DNA from: an uncultured Fibrobacter sp.
GTDB taxonomy: Bacteria; Fibrobacterota; Fibrobacteria; Fibrobacterales; Fibrobacteraceae
DNA: 64,000 bases
Assembly: GCA_947165045.1 (NCBI GenBank)
Contig: CAMUYW010000005.1
Coordinates: 1 to 64,000, forward strand
Reading direction: 5' to 3'
A model generated the notes under the pieces. The model saw nothing but the letters and a program-made list of their open reading frames with translations, did no database searches and was not told the DNA's origin. Below are positions 34,658 to 42,044 of the stretch, piece after piece. The translations under genes and the position numbers were made by a program. Numbering within the stretch: the first letter of the stretch is position 1; every line of letters begins with the position of its first letter.

Positions 34658-35358
34658 ATGGCAAAATTTATTAGAAAATGTTTTCGCGAATTCGCGTTGA
34701 CGGCTGCGGCGGTGCTGTGGGCGGGGTGTAGCGATGTTGATAAAGACGTAAAAGATGTTGCGAGAGAAACGCACAAGATTGAAAAAACGGATGAATTTAC
34801 CGCGTTGGAAACTGTTAAAGCGGAACAGGTCCAGAATGAAAAGAAAGATTCTATACTGAATGATTCTGTATTGGCAGAAATTTCGAAAAATGATAGTGTT
34901 TCTAGCGGTAGAATGAAAAAATACAAATCCGATATGTTAGATGGAATGGGGAGCTATTACGGAGTTGTTCAAAATATAGATCCTAACTTGTTTGCGCTGA
35001 ATCACACTGAAAAGGTTCAAATAAAAGAAATTATCATTGAAAAAAACAGTGCTTTGAAAAAAGATCACGTTGCCAAAGTTGTACGAAATCGAGTTCCGGG
35101 ACTTCGACATGTTTATTACAAGTATTTAAAAAGGATTCCGTAGATGTTTTTGAAGATAAAATTTTTGGCGGCGAAATCGTCTTGAAATTGACGATTGCTG
35201 CGGATGGTTCAGTAAAGGACGTTGAAAAGATATCTTCGAACACGAGTAAAAAGCTTTTTGAAGAAGAAATTATAAAATTGGTTGGACGATGGACATTTTG
35301 GCGTGTAAAAATTGGAAACACTATTGCCACTATCACGTTAGTTTTTTCCAAAAAATAA
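34658..35358 (+). pseudogene. Frameshifted AgmX/TonB_C-like lipoprotein
   Basis: The first frame (34658-35143, 161 aa) has a lipoprotein signal AAAVLWAGC (Cys24) and stops soon after GLRHVYYKYLK. One extra A in the A5 run at 35128-35132 would restore a frame continuing to TAA at 35356-35358 with GGEIVLKLTIAADGSVKDV...SKKLFEEEIIKLVGRW, the AgmX/PglI or TonB_C-like domain found intact in the next gene. So this is either a real frameshift mutation, slippage at the A-run, or a sequencing error. It is the first of three tandem paralogs with near-identical signal peptides. Confidence 0.7.
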
Positions 35359-35440
35359 AAAGTCTTGTGGCTTTGCTGCGTTTTCCCGTATTCTTTGGTG
35401 ATTGAAAAGTTTTTTACGTTTACGTGGATTCGAAATTTTG

Positions 35441-35446
35441 TATAAT
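35441..35446 (+). promoter_or_regulatory. -10 box 6 nt before ATG 35453
   Basis: TTTTG-TATAAT-CAGAGT-ATG. The spacing is identical to the box in front of the other two lipoprotein paralogs. Confidence 0.5.
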
Positions 35447-35452
35447 CAGAGT

Positions 35453-36484
35453 ATGGCGAAAAACTTTAGCAAATATCTTGGTAAACTCGCTATGATGACT
35501 GCGGCTGTGCTGTGGGCGGGGTGCGGCGATTCGGAACTAGAGGCTGATGAACTAGTCTCGCAAACAAATGTTCAGGTGAAATCTCAAAAGGTTCAAGAGC
35601 AACCTAAAAAAGGTCTTCTAGGTATTCTTGATGTGGTACAAGTTTTCAAACCAGGATATCATCCTATAATTGAACTCCCTAAATTATCTGGTGTGACTCC
35701 ACTTTATGGATGTTGTAAAACTGAAAAAGAATATCTAGAAGATTTTAGTTTCGAAGAGGAAGGTGTTTTTGTAGAAGTCTCCAAATGGACTAAACGTGGA
35801 AAAAAATCTAATTGGGATTTCAAGATTATTGAAAAAAAGATTCGTGGCGAAGCAAAAGTTCTTTTTGATTTTTACAAGTCATTTTTTGAGAAAAACCGAT
35901 TGTATATGTATTCTGTCTTTCTTAAAGTTTCTTTGGATAAAAAGGGTGTTGTAAAAAATATCGTAGTCAATTCGCCAGAGGCGGAATATGCTGCTTTTGA
36001 AAATCAGATTGTAGATTATGTGAAAAATCTTCGTTTTAAGGGCTTTGCTTCGTCTGCTTTTTCGATGAATCTTAATTTCTATATCCCCATGAAGGAAAAT
36101 AAACTTTCTAATTGGGATGAGTGGCAACAGGCTTTGTCGAAACGGTTTGTGAAGGCTCCCAAGAGGTCGGATATCGTTGTTGTTGATGCTTATGGCCTTG
36201 ATATAAATGATATATGGAGGGTGTGCCGTCAGCGGACTCCTTTCTTGCGACAAATTTATAGAAACTATTTAAAGAAAAATCCAAAATTCAGCGGAACTGT
36301 TGTTCTGAAAATAGAGGTTGGATTTGGAGGTTTCTTTAAAAAAGTCGAGATTGATTCTTCAACAACGGGGGACAATGAATTTGATGAAAAAATTAGGAAT
36401 GCTGTGAGTCGTTGGAGTTTTGGAAAAAAACAAATCCAGGGAACATTTAAGATTCCGTTTACGTTCTATGAAAAAGAAAATTAG
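35453..36484 (+). CDS. Lipoprotein with two AgmX/TonB_C-like domains
   Basis: 343 aa from ATG 35453 (MAKNFSKYLGKLAMMTAAVL; lipobox AGC, Cys24). After a linker, residues ~155-225 (VFLKVSLDKKGVVKNIVVNSPE...VDYVKNLRFKG) look like one TonB_C/AgmX-type domain and residues ~270-340 (GTVVLKIEVGFGGFFKKVEID...DEKIRNAVSRWSFG) like a second, better-conserved one. Such domains occur in TonB and in the gliding-associated AgmX/PglI proteins. A lipid anchor in place of a TonB membrane helix suggests a periplasmic or outer-membrane protein-protein contact. It is the intact middle member of the trio. Confidence 0.78.
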   Translation: MAKNFSKYLGKLAMMTAAVLWAGCGDSELEADELVSQTNVQVKSQKVQEQPKKGLLGILDVVQVFKPGYHPIIELPKLSGVTPLYGCCKTEKEYLEDFSFEEEGVFVEVSKWTKRGKKSNWDFKIIEKKIRGEAKVLFDFYKSFFEKNRLYMYSVFLKVSLDKKGVVKNIVVNSPEAEYAAFENQIVDYVKNLRFKGFASSAFSMNLNFYIPMKENKLSNWDEWQQALSKRFVKAPKRSDIVVVDAYGLDINDIWRVCRQRTPFLRQIYRNYLKKNPKFSGTVVLKIEVGFGGFFKKVEIDSSTTGDNEFDEKIRNAVSRWSFGKKQIQGTFKIPFTFYEKEN

Positions 36485-36518
36485 GAAATTTTTACGATTC
36501 TACGAATAACCTATTTTA

Positions 36519-36524
36519 TATAAT
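36519..36524 (+). promoter_or_regulatory. -10 box 6 nt before ATG 36531
   Basis: TATAAT-CAGAAT-ATG, the third copy of the same arrangement upstream of a lipoprotein paralog. Confidence 0.5.
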
Positions 36525-36530
36525 CAGAAT

Positions 36531-37034
36531 ATGGCAAAGAACTTTAGCAAATATCTTGGCAAAATTGCGTTGATGACCGCGGCGGTGCTGTGGGCGGGGT
36601 GTAACGATTCTAACAAAAAGACAGATGAACCTGTTGTGCAAAAAAGCGTTAAGGCGGAACAATCGCAGAATGCTGAAGTGCTTGTGGAACAGTTGAATAA
36701 ATTAGAAGTTCCTCAAGCGAGTGTTGCTGAAACTGCAGAGTCTTCGACGGACGCGAGTAAGGTTGCTGAATCTTCAGCTTCGGTTGGTGATAATGTTGCC
36801 GAGCGTCCTAACGATAGCCTGCGGAAAAAAGCATCTCGCATTAAGAAAGTAAAATCTGAAATCGGCATGATTAGGGCTTTGTACGGCGTTGTCGAAGAAG
36901 ATATGGGGCGAGCGGTCGCTCTTTACGGTGTTCGGCCTCCGCGTGAGATTATTATGCCAGATGGTCCGCATAAAGTAAATCCTCGTTCGTCGTCATCGGA
37001 ACAATTGGGGTCATCTTCGTCTGAGACTAAATAA
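36531..37034 (+). CDS. Lipoprotein paralog lacking the C-terminal domain
   Basis: 167 aa. The first 24 residues (MAKNFSKYLGKIALMTAAVL..., Cys24) are almost the same as in the preceding gene, and the DNA around the start is nearly identical, so the pair arose by recent duplication. The rest is Ser/Glu/Ala-rich and ends in SSSSEQLGSSSSETK, a Fibrobacter-style serine tail. There is a YGVVEED...LYGVRPP segment that matches YYGVVQN and PLYGCC in the two paralogs. The AgmX/TonB_C-like domain is absent, so this may be a decayed or specialised copy. It converges with gph, overlapping by 8 bp. Confidence 0.7.
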   Translation: MAKNFSKYLGKIALMTAAVLWAGCNDSNKKTDEPVVQKSVKAEQSQNAEVLVEQLNKLEVPQASVAETAESSTDASKVAESSASVGDNVAERPNDSLRKKASRIKKVKSEIGMIRALYGVVEEDMGRAVALYGVRPPREIIMPDGPHKVNPRSSSSEQLGSSSSETK

Positions 37035-37818
37035 ACTCAGCAAAGTCTTTGATATGCCCTGCGGTGTATCGCGGTTTTAGGGGCAGGAGGTTTTCTGCTT
37101 TGCCAAAGCCTTCGAATAGCGTGATGCAGTCGATGCCTGCGTTCTTTGCTGCTAGAACATCGGGCGTGTCGTCACCGATCATAATTGCTTTTTCAGGAGC
37201 AATTCCGGTTTGGCGTAGAATTTCGAAAATTCCGGCGGGACTTGGCTTGCGCTCGGGCGTGGTGTCGCCACAGAGATAAGTGGCGAAAGAATTTTTGAGT
37301 CCGAATTTTTCGAGAATTTTCTTTGCTGGTGCGACCGGCTTGTTCGTGAGCATCGCGGCGCATTTAGTCCCGGCTCGCTTCTTATCATTTTCCGCGCAGT
37401 CCCTATCACATCCCGCGCTTTGGACAATTCGCTTAATGAGTTCCACAACGCCTTCGTAAGGCTCCGTATTTTCGGTACAATGTTCCCAGTAGTAATCGGA
37501 ATAAACTTTGTGAATCTCTTTGACTTTTTCTTCGCTGTAGCCTTCGCGTTCTAGAACGGCCGCGACTTCATCAAAGTTGCGGACTTTTGCCACATCAATA
37601 TAATTAGCGGCAGCCGCTCGGCGAATAAGGTTCATGGAACCATTGCCGATGAATGTTCGCACGTCATCGTTGCTGTGCGTCTTTAGCCCGAACTGCGTCA
37701 TGGCGTAATTGACTGCCGGGGCCAAATCGCCCAACGTATTGAATAGCGTGCCGTCTAGATCGAAAATGAACAGTTCCCTTTGTGCTAGCAAAGCCTTGAG
37801 TTCGTCGCGTGGAGTCAT
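37027..37818 (-). CDS. HAD-family phosphatase, phosphoglycolate phosphatase-like
   Basis: 263 aa. HAD motif I is IFDLDGTLFNTLGDL, motif II AMLTNKP, and motifs III/IV are in KPSPAGIFEILRQTG...MIGDDTPDVLAAKNAG. The helical cap domain is of the Gph type. About 15 polar residues with three Cys (AGCDRDCAENDKKRAGTKCA) are inserted before motif II. The family hydrolyses 2-phosphoglycolate or related sugar phosphates; specificity is uncertain. TAAATTTG lies 5 nt before the ATG. Confidence 0.88.
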   Translation of the reverse strand: MTPRDELKALLAQRELFIFDLDGTLFNTLGDLAPAVNYAMTQFGLKTHSNDDVRTFIGNGSMNLIRRAAAANYIDVAKVRNFDEVAAVLEREGYSEEKVKEIHKVYSDYYWEHCTENTEPYEGVVELIKRIVQSAGCDRDCAENDKKRAGTKCAAMLTNKPVAPAKKILEKFGLKNSFATYLCGDTTPERKPSPAGIFEILRQTGIAPEKAIMIGDDTPDVLAAKNAGIDCITLFEGFGKAENLLPLKPRYTAGHIKDFAEFI

Positions 37819-37841
37819 GGCGCCAAATTTAAAAATTTTTG

Positions 37842-37847
37842 TATATT
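37842..37847 (+). promoter_or_regulatory. -10 box 7 nt before ATG 37855
   Basis: TTTTTG-TATATT-ACCATAC-ATGAAT. The box in front of 26939 (minus strand) reads TTTTG-TATATT-CATTTAC-ATGAAT, almost the same. The gap to gph is only 36 bp, so the two divergent promoters are packed into it. Confidence 0.5.
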
Positions 37848-37854
37848 ACCATAC

Positions 37855-38586
37855 ATGAATTACAAAAAGTTTTCTCTTGCTTTTTTAGTCGCTTTTTTTG
37901 TGGCTCCCGTGCTCGCTCAAGATATTATCCGTTTTGTGCCGGATCCGTATCCGATTGGTTATGCAGATCAGGGCGATGTCAAACATATCGTTATCAAGGG
38001 CGCGAATGTTACAGATAAAGAAATTGTCCTTGAAACTGTAATGGGGCAGGGCATTGGCATGTCGAACTTCAAGTATCCGACGAAAATAGCCCCAAATGCT
38101 CCGATAACGATTGAATTCGACATGGATTTTGCAGGCATGGATGGCCAAATCAACCCGGTCGTGGTCATTGTCGATAGCCAAGGCAAGTCGTATGCAGCAC
38201 AGCTCGATGGCTATGTGAAAAATCCGATTTTCTTTGGCGAAAAGCTATTTGATACGGGTTACTACGCTCCGAACGAAAAGCGTGAATGGACGTTCTACGT
38301 GTGGGGTATCGACAAGAAAACTCGCCCGGACCTAGCGCTTGATGAAAATGCCCAAAAGGAATTTAAGCTCAAGACGAAAAACGTGATGCTCAATGTCGAT
38401 GATATGGGTAAAATCAAGGAAGGCGGCAAGGTTCCTGGCCTGAAGTTGACGCTTTCGACCAACGGACTTTCTCGCTCTGGCTGGGAACTTAAGCAGAAGA
38501 GCATCCGCAAGATTGTGGGTTTCAAGAGTAAGAAATTCCCGAAGGCAACGCCGGAAGTGTTAATCGTTGGCTATTGGAAAGACTAG
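37855..38586 (+). CDS. Periplasmic protein of unknown function
   Basis: 243 aa with a signal peptide (FLVAFFVAPVLAQ). The mature part is strand-rich: VKHIVIKGANVTDKEIVLETVMG and then IAPNAPITIEFDMDFAGMDG suggest an immunoglobulin-like fold as in DUF1573-type proteins, followed by VVVIVDSQGKSYAAQLDGYV. The C-terminal 100 residues are not recognised. It is a single gene with its own promoter just before the ATG. The function is unknown. Confidence 0.72.
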   Translation: MNYKKFSLAFLVAFFVAPVLAQDIIRFVPDPYPIGYADQGDVKHIVIKGANVTDKEIVLETVMGQGIGMSNFKYPTKIAPNAPITIEFDMDFAGMDGQINPVVVIVDSQGKSYAAQLDGYVKNPIFFGEKLFDTGYYAPNEKREWTFYVWGIDKKTRPDLALDENAQKEFKLKTKNVMLNVDDMGKIKEGGKVPGLKLTLSTNGLSRSGWELKQKSIRKIVGFKSKKFPKATPEVLIVGYWKD

Positions 38587-38682
38587 CGCTGGTGGAATGG
38601 GTTAATTTTTGCTTTTTTCGAGAGCCTGCCTTGAAAAAATACCATGGTTTAACTAACTTTGGCATACTCTTGTAAGAGACCT

Positions 38683-38756
38683 CGGGATGTAGCTCAGCCT
38701 GGTAGAGCGCTTGAATGGGGTTCAAGAGGTCGCTGATTCGAATTCAGTCATCCCGA
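38683..38756 (+). tRNA. tRNA-Pro (GGG)
   Basis: 74 nt. The acceptor CGGGATG pairs with CATCCCG, discriminator A. The anticodon stem CTTGA/TCAAG encloses ATGGGGT, giving anticodon GGG. The D-arm (TAGCTCAGCCTGGTAGAGC) and T-loop (ATTCGAAT) are normal. C1-G72 is the usual proline identity pair. CCA is not encoded. Confidence 0.95.
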
Positions 38757-38758
38757 CT

Positions 38759-38788
38759 AAAAAGACTCGTCATTGACGAGTCTTTTTT
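38759..38788 (+). terminator. tRNA-Pro terminator
   Basis: AAAAAGACTCGTC-ATT-GACGAGTCTTTTTT, 13-bp stem. The A-run and T-run make it able to work on both strands, so it may also end the gene at 38866-40866. Confidence 0.88.
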
Positions 38789-38865
38789 GCGTTAAAATCT
38801 GCGAGCTTTTTTATGCGGCCTTGAATTGTCTCGACGCATCTCGTTGGTTCGAAGCGTCTTTTAGA

Positions 38866-40866
38866 TTAAAGTCCGTGTTCGAGCGAGTAATCCGAAATCT
38901 TGATGAGCGTGTCGAGCATTGCGTGCATTTTTGCGGTGCGTTCGGACTCTGTCTTGGCGAGGTCGTGTTCCTGACGCATGTCGTTATCTGCAAAGAGATA
39001 AATTTCGTCGTTGGAGTTTGTCTTTGAAACAACGCGGTAGTTGTCAATGCCGAGTGCGGAGTAACCGGAGTAAGCTCCCAGTGAAAGTCCGGCAATTGGT
39101 TTCGGCGCAGTATTTGTCGAATCTGTCGAACCTCCACGCAACAAATTATGCCCCATGAAAATGTTCGGGACTGCAAATCCTGCAAGCTCAAGTACGGTCG
39201 GGGCAATGTCGATTTGAGCGGCTGTAGTCGTGTCGCGGACTGGTTCTAGACCCTTGCCGTGGATAATGAACGGAATCCAGCTGATGTTCGAAAATCCGCC
39301 GCCGTTCATGGTGGAAACGCCATTTTCTCCCAAGGGGAATCCGTGGTCGGCCATGATAATGACGTAGGTGTTCTTGTACCATTCTTCGTTTTGAATTGTG
39401 CGGATAAAGTGGGCGAGTTGCCTATCGGCGTAGTTCATGGTGACGTTGATGCGTTCTTGCAGGGGGCGGGCTTTTTGCTCGTCGGTCATGCCCGCGGCAA
39501 AATTGAACGGGTAATGGTTCGAGCGCGTCATGAGTGTAGCGAGGAACGGCTTGCCTTGCTTTGCTAGCGTATCGCGCACGTAGTGGGCGGCATGTTCCAT
39601 GAAAGTAGAATCGTCTTCGCGTTCGCGATTGTAATGTTCGGCTGTGTACCATTTTGCCATCCAAACGCCGAGATTGTCCCAGGCGGGGTCGGCGGCGGAC
39701 ATGTAGTGCGTGCTGTAGCCGTTGCCTGTGAGTACGGAAACAAAGCTGGGGAGCGTGATATGTGCAAGGTCGGTTGCTTGAGCGAGTTTTGAATGGTGGG
39801 GAATGCCGAGGTGAGTCGAAAGGACTCCGCCTGTTGTCGGGACACCGCTGGTGTGCATGCGCATCCACACGTGAGAATTGGCGGCAAGCGAATCAAGGAA
39901 TGGCGTGGGCGTGGGCTGAATTTGCTGGTTCATGAATCCCGTGTTGAGCCCGCGATGCGATTCCATGAGCACAAAGATGAAATTGGGTTTCATTTCGCGC
40001 TGGGCGGCGAGTTTTTCGCTATTTAAAAGTTCAGCGCTCGGCACGCGGTAAAGCGGGAGCCCGTTGCCTTCTTTTGCATCCGAAAATTCCCAATGGTTAT
40101 CGCCTTCAATGCGTTGCCACAAGTTCTGATAAGATGTGCGGTAGGTTGCAAGATCTTTTTCTGTAAGCCCGGCTTCTTTTTTTGATACAAAAAGATCGTT
40201 ATAGAGCAGCGAAACAACAGGACGGAGCTTTGCCATGCGGGCATTTCCGGTCCAGATAAAGTAAACAAACAAGTAAGAGGCTATGTAGAAAATGACCATC
40301 GCGATGACTGACTTTTTCAGGCGGAAACCTTCGGGCTTGCAGTAATGTTTGGCCAAGAATTTGTAAAGACCATAAGTTAGCGGAAGCATCAGCACGAGTA
40401 CGACAAATTGCAAATAAGGAACGGACAAATCGTTTGCCACGTAATCGTAGAACATGGTGATTGAAGACGTGTCCTTGTAAGTGTCCATGAGCCCAAAGCT
40501 TAAATGCCCGCCCAAGAATCGTTGCACTTCGTTGTCCAAAAGCGTAAATAGCAAGATAACGCTGTGGAAAACAGTGTAAAGGATTGTCGTTACTTTTGCG
40601 ACAGTTTTTGTTTGCACGGCGTGAGCAAAAATCCCACCTAAAATTGCAAACACCACAAGCGCATTGCAAATCCACATGAAGTCGATGCAAACGGCGTGGA
40701 ATATAAACCAGTCCGGCTTCGATACGAACGGGAAACCATAGGGATTGCTACGGAACAATAGCATTACGCGGAGCAGAATGTGCGTTATCCAAAAGGCAAG
40801 CGAAATTAAAACCAGGTTCTTGGAGGGTTCTAAAAACTTGGCAATCTTTTGTATAAAGTCTTTCAT
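38866..40866 (-). CDS. LTA synthase-like sulfatase (phosphoglycerol transferase)
   Basis: 666 aa: five N-terminal membrane helices (to about residue 215), then an extracytoplasmic sulfatase domain. NFIFVLMESHRGLN supplies the first metal-binding Glu, SGVPTTGGVLSTHLG the catalytic Thr region, and IIMADHGFPLGE the Asp-His pair. The family (LtaS, OpgB, MdoB-like) moves glycerol-phosphate or related groups onto envelope glycans. In a Gram-negative-type cell an osmoregulated glucan or lipopolysaccharide target is more likely than lipoteichoic acid. It overlaps the glycosyltransferase gene upstream by 4 bp, so the two probably build or modify one glycan. Confidence 0.88.
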   Translation of the reverse strand: MKDFIQKIAKFLEPSKNLVLISLAFWITHILLRVMLLFRSNPYGFPFVSKPDWFIFHAVCIDFMWICNALVVFAILGGIFAHAVQTKTVAKVTTILYTVFHSVILLFTLLDNEVQRFLGGHLSFGLMDTYKDTSSITMFYDYVANDLSVPYLQFVVLVLMLPLTYGLYKFLAKHYCKPEGFRLKKSVIAMVIFYIASYLFVYFIWTGNARMAKLRPVVSLLYNDLFVSKKEAGLTEKDLATYRTSYQNLWQRIEGDNHWEFSDAKEGNGLPLYRVPSAELLNSEKLAAQREMKPNFIFVLMESHRGLNTGFMNQQIQPTPTPFLDSLAANSHVWMRMHTSGVPTTGGVLSTHLGIPHHSKLAQATDLAHITLPSFVSVLTGNGYSTHYMSAADPAWDNLGVWMAKWYTAEHYNREREDDSTFMEHAAHYVRDTLAKQGKPFLATLMTRSNHYPFNFAAGMTDEQKARPLQERINVTMNYADRQLAHFIRTIQNEEWYKNTYVIIMADHGFPLGENGVSTMNGGGFSNISWIPFIIHGKGLEPVRDTTTAAQIDIAPTVLELAGFAVPNIFMGHNLLRGGSTDSTNTAPKPIAGLSLGAYSGYSALGIDNYRVVSKTNSNDEIYLFADNDMRQEHDLAKTESERTAKMHAMLDTLIKISDYSLEHGL

Positions 40867-42044
40867 TTTTTTAGTCCGGTAATTTCTTTGTAGAGCGCGA
40901 GTTGGCGCTTAAAGCAATCGTTCCAACTGAATTTTTCGGCGTACTTTCGAGCTTTGATTTTCTTTTCCGTGAGGTCCGAATTGTAAAGCTCTACGATGGC
41001 ATTGGCAAGCGCTTCGGGCGTACGTTCCTTGAGAATTGTGCCTGCGCCTGATTCCGTAACATGCTCGAATGCGGCTCCAGCAGCGGCTCCAACGAGTGCG
41101 TTTCCGCTTGCCATGCTTTCGAGAATCGAAAGCCCGAATGTTTCCCAGCCAGAAAGTGCAAGTCCCATGTCAACGCTCGCGTAATAGCGGGCCATTTCGT
41201 CAATGGAATTTACAAATCCGATGTAGCTTACGTGCTTGTATTTTTCAGCTGCGGCTTGCACGAGCGGGAGGCTTGGGCCTGTGCCTGCAAAAACGATGGC
41301 GGGTTCGTGTCCGAGCTTTTGCGTTAAAATGTCATATGCGCCGAGAACAAGGTCTACGCCTTTTTCATTGCAATGTCTGTGCGGGAAAAATATGGTGAGG
41401 CGATTCGGGTCGCCATCCTTGAGTTCTTTGACGAGCGATTCGTCGCGGCGGTTTGGCGAGAATGTGTCGATATCGCAACCAAGTGGAATCCAGCGCGGGT
41501 CCGGTAGGCCGTTTTTCTTGAGGCGTGCCATGGCTTCTTTCGAAGAAGCTTGTACACAATCGTAATCTTTAAATTCTTGCTTGGCGTACCAGAATGCGAT
41601 TTTGCGGAAGAATGTTCCTGCGCTTGCACCGAATTTTTTTGCAATGGGGCGCCCTACGTAAGTTACGGGGAAGTCTGCATGCCAAAAGCTAAATAACGCC
41701 GCATTAGGGACAACCTTCTTTGCGATGCGATGTACAACCGACGGTAAAATGTACGGCGATCCAACTTCAATAGCGTCCGGTTTATACTTTTCGAGAATGG
41801 GGCGGATTTGCTTGGATTTCCACATAAATCGGTATTCCCAGTTGCCTGGGAACCGGAATGCTTCCACATGCTCGATAATTAGTCCGTCGCTTTTCTTTTC
41901 GGTATAAGTTGTCTGTGACGGCATCACGAAAACGGACAGTACTTCGTTTTGCTTTTCGTAGAAAGCCATTTTTTGCAAATGGTAACGGCGGACTCCGCCT
42001 CCTGACGGACTCCAGAAGTTGTTGAAATCGACAATGGTAAACAT
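40863..42044 (-). CDS. Glycosyltransferase, family GT4
   Basis: 393 aa, two Rossmann domains (GT-B). The N-terminal SPSGGGVRRYHLQ loop binds the acceptor. The C-terminal domain has IFFPHRHCNEKGVDLVL, IVFAGTGPSLPLV and the ExFGLxxxE-type motif GWETFGLSILESMASG. Members use nucleotide sugars to make glycolipids or polysaccharides. It lacks membrane segments. The gene is coupled by 4-bp overlap to the LtaS-like gene and by 1 bp to the primase-like gene upstream. The sugar and acceptor are not known. Confidence 0.9.
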   Translation of the reverse strand: MFTIVDFNNFWSPSGGGVRRYHLQKMAFYEKQNEVLSVFVMPSQTTYTEKKSDGLIIEHVEAFRFPGNWEYRFMWKSKQIRPILEKYKPDAIEVGSPYILPSVVHRIAKKVVPNAALFSFWHADFPVTYVGRPIAKKFGASAGTFFRKIAFWYAKQEFKDYDCVQASSKEAMARLKKNGLPDPRWIPLGCDIDTFSPNRRDESLVKELKDGDPNRLTIFFPHRHCNEKGVDLVLGAYDILTQKLGHEPAIVFAGTGPSLPLVQAAAEKYKHVSYIGFVNSIDEMARYYASVDMGLALSGWETFGLSILESMASGNALVGAAAGAAFEHVTESGAGTILKERTPEALANAIVELYNSDLTEKKIKARKYAEKFSWNDCFKRQLALYKEITGLKK

